The position numbers were made by a program, and so were the translations under genes. A DNA stretch of 64,000 nt. Origin: Longilinea sp964536805 (GTDB lineage: Bacteria; Chloroflexota; Anaerolineae; Anaerolineales; Anaerolineaceae). The DNA lies in NCBI GenBank assembly GCA_964536805.1, contig CAZHYQ010000006.1, positions 107,103-171,102 on the forward strand. The letters are read 5' to 3'. The notes under the pieces were generated by a model, which saw nothing but the letters and a program-made list of their open reading frames with translations, had not been told where the DNA came from and did not search any database. Below are positions 43,588 to 52,779 of the stretch, one piece after another; the first letter of the stretch is position 1, and the number at the start of each line of letters is the position of its first letter.

Positions 43588-45041
43588 ACGCTACCAGGCC
43601 TTTTTCCACTCCCAGGGGCATAACCTTGCAGCTCTGGTCTGAGTTGTCCATCCATTGTTTGCTCATCATGGAAGCCATTTGGGCAGCCACCTGGTATCAG
43701 GCACTGCAAGGGTTCCATCACGCCTGGATTTCGGTTTTTGTGGCCATCGCTGCTTATTTCATCACAGGCTACTGGGCTAGTCGATTATTAAGCGAGTTAC
43801 GGTTCAAACGGCGCTGGCAGCGGATCTTTTTTGCAGTTTGGTTGGTCATTGCCCTGGCTGTTTCGATAGAAGCCTTGCTTTATCCTGATGCAAGTCTGCC
43901 CTTCCTGCAACTTTTCGGGAAACCCATTCAAGCGATCTTCAGCGGCATGCCCGAACGGGGCGAGTTCTGGCATCTTTTGATTTTTTCCCTGCTGGCTCTG
44001 CGGGCCATCGATATTGCGCGCGCGCCTATCGATCAACGCAGACTCTTGTTGAGTTTTCAGATTGGCATTTTTGCCTTTATGATTTACGGCGTGGTTTTTT
44101 CCCTCGCCATTCAAACCATCTCTCTGATTCCGCTATTCCTTTTCCTCTTCTTTGCGCTGATCATGCTGGCTTGCGGCCGCATTAGCCAGATTTCAGAATT
44201 GCGCGGGGGCCGTCTGCCAGGGATTCAGACCATATGGGCGGCCGGCATCGCACTGGCTGCTTTTGTTCTCATCCTTGTTTCTCTGCTGGCTGGTTGGATC
44301 TTCGATATTGCTCTGGCGCGGGCAGTAGCGAGTTTGATTTTTCTGGTGATGGGCCTTTTGATGGCCGTTTTTCTGCTCCTGTTATCGCCATTTTTGTTGG
44401 CAATCGATTCTTTCATCCGCTGGCTGCAGGCACGCTTTACTTCGCCGGAAGCTCAGGAAACCTTCAAAAACATCAACCAACTCCTGGACAAGGTCGGGAA
44501 TGCTGACCAAAGCCTGAAGAATATCGCCAATGTTTTGGAAAAAATTGAGCCATACATGCTGATTGCCATTCTTGCGCTCGTTTTGGTGACTGGCATTCTA
44601 TGGGCGGGCTGGCGGCCGGTGAAACGCGTATTGCTTGGAGAGCAGGACACGCAAAACCTGCCAGTGCCGCCTCTCAAAGTGACACTCCCCCGTCTGTCAA
44701 AAATTACTTTGCCTGGCTTGCGGCGGGCTAACCAATTGTTAGGCGCCGCACGCATCCGCCAGATCTATGCCCGGTTGCTGGGGTTGAGTGCCCGCCTGGG
44801 TATTTTGCGCCCGCCGGCAAGCACGCCGGTTGAATTCCTGCCCGCACTCGTGAAGCTCTTTCCCGATCACCCTGGCGATTTGGAACTGATTACCCGCTCC
44901 TATCTGCGCGTGCGTTATGGAATGCTGCCCGAGACAGAAGCGGAGGTGAACCAGGTGGTGAAAGCGTGGCAAAACATTGAGCGGAGTGGCCGAAATCTGG
45001 CTGCCATGATGAAAAAACAGGCTGCAGGTAACAAAGGGTAA
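43584..45041 (+). CDS. Polytopic membrane protein with C-terminal DUF4129-type domain
   Basis: 485 residues with a GTG start overlapping the DUF58 stop. Several transmembrane segments fill residues 15-280, with a further one at about 325-345. The C-terminal 110 residues (containing RSYLRVRYG) match the DUF4129 tail found in transglutaminase-like membrane proteins, but the transglutaminase triad domain is absent. It completes the MoxR-DUF58 cassette. Exact function unknown. Confidence 0.75.
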   Translation: MNATRPFSTPRGITLQLWSELSIHCLLIMEAIWAATWYQALQGFHHAWISVFVAIAAYFITGYWASRLLSELRFKRRWQRIFFAVWLVIALAVSIEALLYPDASLPFLQLFGKPIQAIFSGMPERGEFWHLLIFSLLALRAIDIARAPIDQRRLLLSFQIGIFAFMIYGVVFSLAIQTISLIPLFLFLFFALIMLACGRISQISELRGGRLPGIQTIWAAGIALAAFVLILVSLLAGWIFDIALARAVASLIFLVMGLLMAVFLLLLSPFLLAIDSFIRWLQARFTSPEAQETFKNINQLLDKVGNADQSLKNIANVLEKIEPYMLIAILALVLVTGILWAGWRPVKRVLLGEQDTQNLPVPPLKVTLPRLSKITLPGLRRANQLLGAARIRQIYARLLGLSARLGILRPPASTPVEFLPALVKLFPDHPGDLELITRSYLRVRYGMLPETEAEVNQVVKAWQNIERSGRNLAAMMKKQAAGNKG

Positions 45042-45049
45042 CAACAACA

Positions 45050-45081
45050 AAATCACGACTCAAATTATTGGGTCGTGATTT
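45050..45081. terminator. Bidirectional terminator after the DUF4129 gene
   Basis: A perfect 10-bp stem (45050-45059 with 45072-45081) with A/T flanks, between convergent genes. Confidence 0.85.
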
Positions 45082-45104
45082 TCAGAATCTTTATAAATGA
45101 ATGG

Positions 45105-46460
45105 CTATGCGAATGCTTTTAATATCCGCGCAATGTGCCGGGCATCTTTCAGATAAAGGTCCAAACGCACATTTTCGTTAGGCGCATGTGCCAGCGTCCC
45201 GGGATAGCCCATGCCAGCGGTGACCACTGGCAAGTGCAGCGTTTCAATGAACAGATGGTTTGGTCCCGAACCGCCTGTCATGGGCACAACCTGCATGGGT
45301 ACGCCATAAACATCCGCGGCCTGGTCGACCACCAGCTGGACGAAGGGATCATCGGGATCCGTCCGCGCTGGAGATTCCCCGCCCAGCAGCTTTACTGCCA
45401 CATCGGCAAATCCCTGTTGATCGAGGTGTTTTCGAAGCAGGCGCAGAACTTCCTCCGGTGTCTGATCGGGCACCAGGCGGAAATCCACTTTTGCACTGGC
45501 TTTGGCTGGTTGTACAGTTTTGGAGCCAGGTCCCTGGTATCCGGCGGTTAATCCGCAAATGGTGCAGGTTGGTTCAAAAACTTCTGCAATTCTCAATTCA
45601 ACGCCGCCGGTCAATCCCTTCAAGAATCCTTTGAGTCCATAACGTTCACGGTATTCCAGAGATGTTTCGGGTAAGGCTTCCATTAATTCACGGTCGCGTT
45701 TACTGGGAGGTTGGACGGCATCGTAGAATCCCGGGATGAGAATATGGTCGTTTGCGTCTTTTAATGAGTTCAACGCCCACACCAAACGCCAGGCAGCGTT
45801 GGGGAAGATGGACCCGCCGGTTCCGGAATGCACATCCTGATTGGCGGTTTCCACGCTTAATTCGACATAACAAATGCCGCGCAGACCCAGATACTGCATC
45901 GGCACGTCGCGATGGTCGACTCCCCCGAATTCCCATACGCAGGCATCCGCCGCCAGCTTTTCTTTGTTTGCAACCAAAAATTCCTTAAGATGGACGCTGC
46001 TGGTTTCTTCTTCGCCTTCGATCACGAACTTGATGTTGCAGGGGAGCTCATTTTCTTCCGATAACAACGCATCAATGGCGAACAAGCGGCTGGCAATGTG
46101 ACCCTTATCATCGCTCACCCCGCGTCCAAACAATTTTCCATCCCGCAACGTGGGCACAAAGGGCGGGTTATCCCACAATTCCAACGGCTCAGCCGGCTGG
46201 ACATCATAATGGTTGTAAAACAGCAGCGTTTTTGCACTGCGCCCCTTACGCTCAGCAACGACCACCGGTGCACCGCCCGTCGGTACGATTTCGGTGGTGA
46301 AACCGCGCTTTTGCAGCATATCAGCCACCAGGCTAGCACATTCCTTCAGTCCCCAATTTTGCGCCGAGACACTCGGTTGTGAAACCAGGTGAGAAAGCTC
46401 GCCAATGCTGTCGTCGAGGTGTTTTTCAAGGTAAGCATCGATTGCAGTAAGGTCAGCCAT
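45105..46460 (-). CDS. M20-family dipeptidase
   Basis: 451 residues from ATG 46460, preceded by GGAGG 7 nt upstream; a longer start at 46532 would run into the VTT gene. Metal ligands are His in NHYDVQP, Asp in SDDKGH and Glu in EGEEETSS, with later His in GSGPNHLF and AHAPNE. The lid domain between them matches cytosolic M20 dipeptidases (CNDP-like/PepV-like). It hydrolyses small peptides with two zinc ions. Confidence 0.93.
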   Translation of the reverse strand: MADLTAIDAYLEKHLDDSIGELSHLVSQPSVSAQNWGLKECASLVADMLQKRGFTTEIVPTGGAPVVVAERKGRSAKTLLFYNHYDVQPAEPLELWDNPPFVPTLRDGKLFGRGVSDDKGHIASRLFAIDALLSEENELPCNIKFVIEGEEETSSVHLKEFLVANKEKLAADACVWEFGGVDHRDVPMQYLGLRGICYVELSVETANQDVHSGTGGSIFPNAAWRLVWALNSLKDANDHILIPGFYDAVQPPSKRDRELMEALPETSLEYRERYGLKGFLKGLTGGVELRIAEVFEPTCTICGLTAGYQGPGSKTVQPAKASAKVDFRLVPDQTPEEVLRLLRKHLDQQGFADVAVKLLGGESPARTDPDDPFVQLVVDQAADVYGVPMQVVPMTGGSGPNHLFIETLHLPVVTAGMGYPGTLAHAPNENVRLDLYLKDARHIARILKAFA

Positions 46461-46488
46461 CAGATCCTCCGGTTGAATAGTCGGTGAT

Positions 46489-47028
46489 TTATTTGGGTAT
46501 GATATTAAAAATTGCATCTCCGCCATAAGCAAAGATCAACATTTTGATGGTTTTTCCCAGCCAGCACCACAGCAAAAACCGCCATAAGGGCATCTTCATG
46601 GCGCCTGCCAGGATGCCAGCCACGTCAAAAGCTGGATTTGGGATAATCGCCAGCACAAACACAGTCAACTCACCGTAGCGGCGCATCCAGCCTTGCAACC
46701 GGTCGTTCCATTTCGTGCGTGCCACCACGGTGCGCCCGCTGAAACCAGCCAGGTAACCTGACAACTCGCCCAGTGCTGATCCGCTTCCGGCAGCCACGGC
46801 AACCCAGAATGGGTTAAGGATCGCCCCCATCGCTGAGGTGAATAACACGCCCGGCACCGGCAAAATCAGGGAGGCATTTGAAAGCAGCGAGACCAGAAAA
46901 ACGCCAGGGTATCCCAGCGCTTCCAAATCCTTGATCCGCGAACGGTTGATAAAAAGAAAAACGGTCAGGGCAATGACAAACAACAGCGCCAAAATGCTGA
47001 TAATGCGCTGGCGGACAGCCGGCTTCAT
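46489..47028 (-). CDS. VTT-domain (DedA/SNARE-associated) membrane protein
   Basis: 179 residues with about five hydrophobic segments. The VTT hallmarks PVPGVLFTSAMGAILNPF and ELSGYLAGFSGR are present, with the later FAVAIIPNP-like segment. Members of this family are lipid scramblases or flippases in the cytoplasmic membrane. It overlaps the uridine kinase gene by 4 nt and is followed by the dipeptidase, forming one operon. Confidence 0.85.
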   Translation of the reverse strand: MKPAVRQRIISILALLFVIALTVFLFINRSRIKDLEALGYPGVFLVSLLSNASLILPVPGVLFTSAMGAILNPFWVAVAAGSGSALGELSGYLAGFSGRTVVARTKWNDRLQGWMRRYGELTVFVLAIIPNPAFDVAGILAGAMKMPLWRFLLWCWLGKTIKMLIFAYGGDAIFNIIPK

Positions 47029-47675
47029 CGTTCCCCGTCCCGGTCCTCACTCTTCAGCAGAACTTCGATGCGGGCAATCACCATTTCGAGGGCGACTTTG
47101 TTCATGCCGCCTTCCGGAATGATTACATCTGCATACCGTTTGGACGGTTCGACAAATTCCAGGTGCGAAGGGCGCACCGTTTTAAGATATTGGCGAATGA
47201 CGTTTTCAGTCGTCCGGCCGCGTTCGTTGATATCGCGCTGCAGGCGGCGGATGAAGCGTAAATCGGCATCGGTATCGACATAAATCTTCACATCAAACAG
47301 GCTGCGCAATTCAGCATCGGCAAAAATTAGAATGCCTTCAACCAGAATTACGCCGCGCGGTTCGACGTGAATGGTTTCGGCTGTGCGCGTGTCGGTGGTA
47401 AAGTCATACACCGGCAATTCAATGGATTTCCAGTCGCGCAGTGTGCGTACATGCTGGATTAATAACTCGTTTTCGAACGAATCAGGATGATCGAAATTAA
47501 TTTGATCGTGCTGTTTTCCATCCATGTCGCGGACATCGCGGTAATAAGCGTCATGCGGGAGGTAGGCAATGCGTTTACGGCCAACCCTTTGCAATATTGC
47601 GTTTGCAACCGTCGTCTTGCCAGAACCGGATCCGCCAGCAATACCGATCACAAGGGGAGGTTTTTGCATGGTCAT
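47025..47675 (-). CDS. udk: Uridine kinase
   Basis: 216 residues. The P-loop is GGSGSGKTTVA (about 14-24). HDAYYRD, NFDHPDSF and the lid arginines in RRLQRDINERGRT are typical of uridine-cytidine kinases. It phosphorylates uridine and cytidine. TATAAT at 47682-47687 lies 6 nt before the ATG, so the mRNA may be leaderless; an internal ATG two codons later is an alternative start. Confidence 0.95.
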   Translation of the reverse strand: MTMQKPPLVIGIAGGSGSGKTTVANAILQRVGRKRIAYLPHDAYYRDVRDMDGKQHDQINFDHPDSFENELLIQHVRTLRDWKSIELPVYDFTTDTRTAETIHVEPRGVILVEGILIFADAELRSLFDVKIYVDTDADLRFIRRLQRDINERGRTTENVIRQYLKTVRPSHLEFVEPSKRYADVIIPEGGMNKVALEMVIARIEVLLKSEDRDGER

Positions 47676-47681
47676 AGCAGG

Positions 47682-47687
47682 ATTATA
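47682..47687 (-). promoter_or_regulatory. -10 box of udk, likely leaderless
   Basis: Minus-strand TATAAT six nt before the first ATG at 47675; the -35 (TTATTT at 47705-47710) is weak. Confidence 0.5.
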
Positions 47688-47862
47688 CCTGAGATTAATT
47701 ACGAAAAATAAAAAGATAGCTGAGTAAGGCGATTGGAAATTCGATCGTCGCTGACCATGCTCAAGCCCGGCATGGATTGGTTGTTATGGTTGGTTTGGCG
47801 CAGACTGGAATTTCCGGCGATGAAACCTTTTACCCGTTTACATCATTTCGGGCAGGAACAAA

Positions 47863-48063
47863 TTAAGATGGCTTATTGTCCGCCCTGGACCGGCTAAACC
47901 AAAACCCTAGGATCGCCGCCAACAAACCCACAACCGCGCCGGCGATTTGAGCGCCATGTATGCCGGGGTATGAACCAATCCCCAAAACATCCGCCGCCAA
48001 TGAAAGAACGACAAGAACCAAGCCAGCAACCATCACGACCTGACTGATCATTTTTCTTGACAT
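47863..48063 (-). CDS. Small two-TM membrane protein, unknown
   Basis: 66 residues from ATG 48063, preceded by GGAGG 7 nt upstream. Two hydrophobic helices (about 8-27 and 37-57) flank a short Gly/Pro-rich loop. It resembles many small orphan membrane proteins. No family is recognised. Confidence 0.65.
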   Translation of the reverse strand: MSRKMISQVVMVAGLVLVVLSLAADVLGIGSYPGIHGAQIAGAVVGLLAAILGFWFSRSRADNKPS

Positions 48064-48269
48064 GACAACCTCCATGATCGATGTTCCAATAATAGCATAC
48101 TGGACAATAGGTTCAATATCCAAAAAACACAAACCGTTGTCTGGCTTACCTGTGACAAAAGGCTTATACAAAAAACGTACATGGTATCAAGAAGCCATTT
48201 ATAATTACGTTCACAGGTCTACAGTGTACATTTTGCCAGGCTACTATTTATGAAAATATAAAGCATCAG

Positions 48270-48286
48270 GCCGGTGATGATCCGGC
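48270..48286 (-). terminator. Probable terminator of tRNA-Thr
   Basis: A 5-bp GC stem (48270-48274 with 48282-48286) with a 7-nt loop, followed on the minus strand by a T-rich stretch. Confidence 0.5.
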
Positions 48287-48298
48287 TTAAATAAATAG

Positions 48299-48371
48299 AG
48301 CCACCGAAGGGATTTGAACCCATGACCTGGCGTTTACGAAACGTCTGCTCTACCAGCTGAGCTACGGTGGC
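48299..48371 (-). tRNA. tRNA-Thr (anticodon CGT)
   Basis: The minus strand folds into a standard 73-nt tRNA: acceptor GCCACCG/CGGTGGC, D stem GCTC/GAGC, anticodon loop TTCGTAA with anticodon CGT, and a GGGTTCAAATCCC-type T arm. The CCA is not encoded. The anticodon stem GACGT/ACGCC contains one A28-C42 mismatch. Confidence 0.95.
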
Positions 48372-48380
48372 GCGGCAAAA

Positions 48381-48410
48381 ATTATACCAGCACCCCTGCG
48401 GATTGTGCAA
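48381..48410 (-). promoter_or_regulatory. Promoter of tRNA-Thr
   Basis: Minus-strand TTGCAC (48405-48410) and TATAAT (48381-48386) are spaced by 18 bp; the -10 is extended (TGG before it). The tRNA starts 10 nt downstream. Confidence 0.8.
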
Positions 48411-48421
48411 GGTTATCCTAT

Positions 48422-49672
48422 ATGATCAACGTAGCCATGCTTTCATACCACACCTGCCCGCTCGCCACCCTGGGCGGCAAAGATACCGGCGGCATGAACG
48501 TTTATGTACGCGAATTAACCCGCCACCTGGGCCGTCTGGGTATTCATGTGGATGTTTTCACCCGTTCGCAGGACGAACACGTCCCGCATGTTTTACACGA
48601 CCTGGGTTATGGAAACCGGGTCGTCCACGTCCCCGCCGGGCCGGAAATCCCACTGCCCAAACAGGAACTGGTGAATTACCTGCCGCAATTTGCCGATGGG
48701 ATTCGTCTTTTTGCAGCCGAAAAAGGCATTCATTACGACCTTCTTCACAGCCATTACTGGCTGTCGGGCATTGCCGCCTTGCAATTGAAAGCTGATTGGA
48801 ATGTTCCCATTCTGCATATGTTTCACACGCTGGTGCTGATGAAGAACCGGGTTGCGCGCTCGCAGCAGGAAATGGAAGGCGGATACCGCATTGACGGCGA
48901 ACAACAAATCCTGCGTGCAGCTGATCACATTATCGCGGCAACACCTGCCGAACTGGCGCAACTGCAGTTCCTTTACCATGCCGACAAATCACGGATTACT
49001 GTAATCCCGCCTGGCGTTGATACCAGCCATTTCTACCCAATCCCGCCGGATGAAGCGCGAGCTGCCATCGGAATTCAGCCGGCTGACCGCATGATCCTTT
49101 TCGTGGGCCGAATCGAGCCGCTTAAAGGCATTGAAACCCTGATCCGGTCGATTGCGCTTCTTTTAAAAGAACGCATCATCTCAGGCTGCCCGCATTACCT
49201 GGCCATCGTCGGCGGCGATCCCAACCTGACGCCGGAAATGGAAGACAGCGAAATGGCGCGCCTTCAGTCTCTCTGTCACGATTTGGGCGTAAATGATTTG
49301 GTTCTATTTCTGGGAAAGCGCGCGCAGGATACCCTGCCCTATTATTACAGTGCAGCGGAAGTGGTGGTGATGCCGTCCCATTATGAATCCTTCGGCATGG
49401 TAGCACTCGAAGCTATGGCATGCGGCACCCCCGTTATTGCTTCACAGGTGGGCGGGCTGGCTTTCCTGGTCCAGGACGGCGTTACCGGTTTTTCCATTCC
49501 GGATGACGATCCATCGGCTCTGGCAGAAAAACTCTCACAATTGGTTTGCAACCCGGATTTGCGTGAAAAACTCGGAATGCAGGCGGCAAAATATGCCCGG
49601 GAATACGATTGGGAAATCATCGCAAAACGCATTTCAAATGTGTACCAGGAACTGGTGGCAGTACGCGCCTAG
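48422..49672 (+). CDS. Family 4 glycosyltransferase (MshA/sucrose-phosphate synthase-like)
   Basis: 416 residues. The N-terminal Rossmann half opens with the GGMNVYVREL motif, and LLHSHYWLSG is the typical H-x-H/W loop. The C-terminal half has FVGRIEPLKGIETL and the nucleotide-sugar binding PSHYESFGMVALEAMACGTPV (E-x7-E). It closely resembles D-inositol 3-phosphate glycosyltransferase and sucrose-phosphate synthase, but the acceptor cannot be decided here. It overlaps the convergent membrane protein gene by 4 nt. Confidence 0.9.
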   Translation: MINVAMLSYHTCPLATLGGKDTGGMNVYVRELTRHLGRLGIHVDVFTRSQDEHVPHVLHDLGYGNRVVHVPAGPEIPLPKQELVNYLPQFADGIRLFAAEKGIHYDLLHSHYWLSGIAALQLKADWNVPILHMFHTLVLMKNRVARSQQEMEGGYRIDGEQQILRAADHIIAATPAELAQLQFLYHADKSRITVIPPGVDTSHFYPIPPDEARAAIGIQPADRMILFVGRIEPLKGIETLIRSIALLLKERIISGCPHYLAIVGGDPNLTPEMEDSEMARLQSLCHDLGVNDLVLFLGKRAQDTLPYYYSAAEVVVMPSHYESFGMVALEAMACGTPVIASQVGGLAFLVQDGVTGFSIPDDDPSALAEKLSQLVCNPDLREKLGMQAAKYAREYDWEIIAKRISNVYQELVAVRA

Positions 49673-50409
49673 AAGTACAAAACAACCAGGACTTCCAAAA
49701 CCAGCAGGGTTGAAACCCAAAGCCAGACAGCCACGCGCATGCGTTGCAGCCGTTCCTTGCTGCGCCAAATGATGAACACCAACGAGGTTAACACGCCCGC
49801 CAGGCCAATGCCAGCAGTAATCAAATATGCCAACCTTGCCAGATGAAAATATCCTGCCAAAAACGCTTCGCCAGATACCACAAACCGGGTAACCCAATTT
49901 AAGAAAAACACCAGTGCAAACCAGCGGACGGGGAGCGGTAGGACCTTCCGCCATAAAATGGCAATGATTAATCCAATAATCAAGAAATAAGGCACAGCAT
50001 TTAATGAGGTCAAACCCGCGCCGTTCAACCGGCCGGTAACTTCCGCCGCCATCCAGGTAACCACTCCGCCTGCCAAACCGTACCAGGCGCGCCGAACCAT
50101 GGGCTTGTCTTCATGCAAAGCAGCCGCCAGCAACAGAACACTAAAAGCCGTCAGGAGGAGCATGTACACCAGCAGCCCTGGACGGTCAAACTGGTTTTGG
50201 ATCAGAGGAATTAACACGCTGGGAACCGCCACCAACAATACCAGCACAAAAGCTGGCAGCAACCCGTCGCGCAGTTTGCTCACCCAGTCCCATTTCCATA
50301 ACGGCCCATGGACGGAAATGATTTCCTCTTCCGGTTTAACGGGCGGTGGCGGAGCAGGTCTTTTGCGCTGAGTCTGCTTAATGCTCTTGTTCATTGGTCT
50401 TCCGGTCAT
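49669..50409 (-). CDS. Polytopic membrane protein, unknown
   Basis: 246 residues. A Pro/Lys-rich cytosolic N-terminus (about 1-40) is followed by about seven transmembrane helices. No known family or catalytic motif is recognised. Its ATG overlaps the dinB stop by 4 nt, so it is co-transcribed with the polymerase. Confidence 0.6.
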   Translation of the reverse strand: MTGRPMNKSIKQTQRKRPAPPPPVKPEEEIISVHGPLWKWDWVSKLRDGLLPAFVLVLLVAVPSVLIPLIQNQFDRPGLLVYMLLLTAFSVLLLAAALHEDKPMVRRAWYGLAGGVVTWMAAEVTGRLNGAGLTSLNAVPYFLIIGLIIAILWRKVLPLPVRWFALVFFLNWVTRFVVSGEAFLAGYFHLARLAYLITAGIGLAGVLTSLVFIIWRSKERLQRMRVAVWLWVSTLLVLEVLVVLYF

Positions 50410-51599
50410 TTCTTTGACGGTTTGTTTAACCCGCGGTGCAAGGCTTTTTTACCAAAACGCGCCTGCAAATGGTCCACTGCATCCAAAAGGCGGCGTTCCT
50501 TTTCCGTGGGAGTGTCCCACAGGCTTAACTGGTGAACATGGGCAGTTAAGCCACTTACCCCCACGCCCATCAACCTGACCAATTTTTGTTCCGGTAGCCA
50601 CAGATGGTCAAAAAGAGAAGTCGCCGTCGAACAAATGTCGCCATCCAGATCGGTCGGTTGCGCCAGAGTGGCCTGTCTGGTTAAAGTCGTGAAATCACTC
50701 CAACGGATCTTTATTCGAACCGTGGCGGCAGTCAGGTTGTCCTGGCGCAGCCGGCGAGCTACCTGTTCAGATAGGTCACGCAAGGTCTCGTGGAGTTTTT
50801 GTGCATCCCGTACGTCCCGGTTGAAGGTGGTCTCCTGGCTGATGGATTTAACATCATGCTCGCTGGTAACCGGACTTTCATCAATTCCGCGTGCACGCTG
50901 CGCCAAATCATGACCATACTTGCCAAATTCTCTTTCCAGTAGATCGATTGGCGCTTGCGCCAATTGGCCGATGGTCAAGATGCCAAATTCCGCCAGGCGG
51001 CTACCAGTCTTTGGGCCAATCCCCCATAATGCCTGCGCAGGCAACTTTGCCAGAAAGGCTGCCTCCTGGCCGGGTTGAACGACTGTAATCGCATTCGGGT
51101 AAGTGCCGCTGCCGCGGTGGGAGCTTTTGCCGAAATCGTTTGCGATTTTTGCCACCAGTTTATTGCTCGCCACGCCAAGCGAACAGGGCAGATTGCACTC
51201 CCGCAGGATGGCAGCCTGCATTTCTTCCGCCAACGCCCTTCCTTCCTGCGGGAGATCTGTGAGATCCATAAACGCTTCATCAATGGAAATTTGTTCGAGC
51301 AGGGCAGTATAGCGCCCTAGAATATCCATAACCTGTTTGGAAGCGCGCGAATAATCCTGATAATGACCCGATACAACGATCAGTTCTGGAAGCAGGCGTA
51401 GGGCCCGCACCATTGGCATGGCCGAACGGATGCCAAATGCCCGGGCAGCATAGGAACAGGATGAGACAACCCCGCGCGAATCCGCCCGCCCGCCCACGGC
51501 GAAGGGCTTTCCGCGCAAATCCGGCTGGCGCAGTTCCTCCACGGCACAGAAAAATGCATCCAGATCAAGATGGATGATCTTGCGAATTCTCATTACCAT
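50406..51599 (-). CDS. dinB: DNA polymerase IV (Y family)
   Basis: 397 residues from ATG 51599 (a TTG at 51611 and ATG at 51593 are alternatives). Catalytic motifs are DLDAFFCAVEE and SIDEAFMDLT. The helix-hairpin-helix region (GIGPKTGSRLAEFG) and the little-finger domain with SISQETTF follow. It carries out error-prone translesion synthesis. The C-terminus lacks an evident clamp-binding QLxLF, though QLSLWD occurs near the end and could serve. Confidence 0.94.
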   Translation of the reverse strand: MVMRIRKIIHLDLDAFFCAVEELRQPDLRGKPFAVGGRADSRGVVSSCSYAARAFGIRSAMPMVRALRLLPELIVVSGHYQDYSRASKQVMDILGRYTALLEQISIDEAFMDLTDLPQEGRALAEEMQAAILRECNLPCSLGVASNKLVAKIANDFGKSSHRGSGTYPNAITVVQPGQEAAFLAKLPAQALWGIGPKTGSRLAEFGILTIGQLAQAPIDLLEREFGKYGHDLAQRARGIDESPVTSEHDVKSISQETTFNRDVRDAQKLHETLRDLSEQVARRLRQDNLTAATVRIKIRWSDFTTLTRQATLAQPTDLDGDICSTATSLFDHLWLPEQKLVRLMGVGVSGLTAHVHQLSLWDTPTEKERRLLDAVDHLQARFGKKALHRGLNKPSKK

Positions 51600-51678
51600 T
51601 AGTTTATTCAACCCGGCGTTTCAGGTCAATCATTCAGGCCTGAGCAGCTTAACCAGTTTGCATCCTGCAGGAAAACCG

Positions 51679-52749
51679 TCAGTTCGCGGCCATTTCCTCC
51701 TGGATGGCGCGGATTCGATCTATTGGATTCGGATCGGCGCCGTAAATTATCGCTAAGTAATATGCAAAGTAATCGCCGTAATGCAGAGCAGTCCAGATTT
51801 GCTCCAAGTTTCCTGTTCCCCTGGCACTGATGATGTCAGTGGGAATGCCTTCCAACATCATGGTCTGCTGGGTAAGTTTCGTTCGCAGCTGGTTGCGTGG
51901 GTGATCGCTCGAACCGTGCAGGAAAATGGCGTATGCCTTAGGGATCAGATCCGGCGGATTCAGGATGCCTTCCACGGTTGTGTAGTCGGCTTCGGGCAAG
52001 GCATCAAATTGCGCCCAGGCTTTTGCCAGTTCGGCGATCTGGCCTTTCCACCTTCGAGCAACCGGGGCAAGCAATCCTGAGCCAAAAACGTCGACCCAAC
52101 GATTGACAACCTGCCCGGCCAAGCGTTTGGCAGGGTTCTGCCGGATGGGAACCTGAACGCTGATTTGCACCTGTTGTGCTTGCATGCTTTCGATGGCGGC
52201 CATTAATTCGCTGGCCGGGTCTGGAATTAGGCCTAAACGGAAGAACAAAGCCAGCAGGAGACCAAAGAACCAGCCGACAGCGGTGCGCGGCGGTCCGGCA
52301 AAATCCACTCTCCAGACAATATCCTTGTTTGCTTCGGCCAGAGTGACCAGACCGCCGCCGCGTGAAAAGACAATCACCTGGCAGCCATTCCGATGGGCGG
52401 CTTCAACGGAGGACAACGTCTCCTCGGCATTTCCGGTCAGCGACATGGCCACCACCAGCACCTGGTCGCCCTTCGCCCAGGCAGGCAAGCCGTAATCACG
52501 GTGAATGAAAATGGGCAGCGGGCAGGATGAGGCCGCATAGGCTGCAAACAGGTCAGCCGCGATGATGGATCCGCCAATCCCGGTCAGAACAACTGCACGG
52601 ATTGGTGTTTGTGCAGGTAACGGCAGAACCAGACCGGTACGGTAAGCGGTTTCGAGCTGGCCAGGCAAGCCATCAATCCAGGCTAGCATATCGCCGCTAT
52701 CAATTTCGCGAAAATGATCCGGATGATCCAGATCCGGTTGCATGCTCAT
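51679..52749 (-). CDS. SIS-domain bifunctional PGI/PMI-like protein, altered active site
   Basis: 356 residues. The SIS fold shows TGIGGSIIAAD (about 56-66), the sugar-binding MSLTGNAEET (102-111) in place of the usual SYSGNTxET, and GPPRTAVG. The catalytic region WKGQIAELAK then LPEADYTT (234-258) differs from the family's WKxQINENxK and PExNHNE boxes: the His/Glu pair is Tyr/Thr. Overall length and order match archaeal-type phosphoglucose/phosphomannose isomerases. Isomerase activity is therefore uncertain. Confidence 0.8.
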   Translation of the reverse strand: MSMQPDLDHPDHFREIDSGDMLAWIDGLPGQLETAYRTGLVLPLPAQTPIRAVVLTGIGGSIIAADLFAAYAASSCPLPIFIHRDYGLPAWAKGDQVLVVAMSLTGNAEETLSSVEAAHRNGCQVIVFSRGGGLVTLAEANKDIVWRVDFAGPPRTAVGWFFGLLLALFFRLGLIPDPASELMAAIESMQAQQVQISVQVPIRQNPAKRLAGQVVNRWVDVFGSGLLAPVARRWKGQIAELAKAWAQFDALPEADYTTVEGILNPPDLIPKAYAIFLHGSSDHPRNQLRTKLTQQTMMLEGIPTDIISARGTGNLEQIWTALHYGDYFAYYLAIIYGADPNPIDRIRAIQEEMAAN

Positions 52750-52779
52750 AATCTCTCCCTTTTTACGAAAAAGAAATAA

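Noticed and set aside
47757..47897. A 46-residue plus-strand ORF
   Set aside because: It has no ribosome site, overlaps the end of the small membrane protein gene and shows no known motif.
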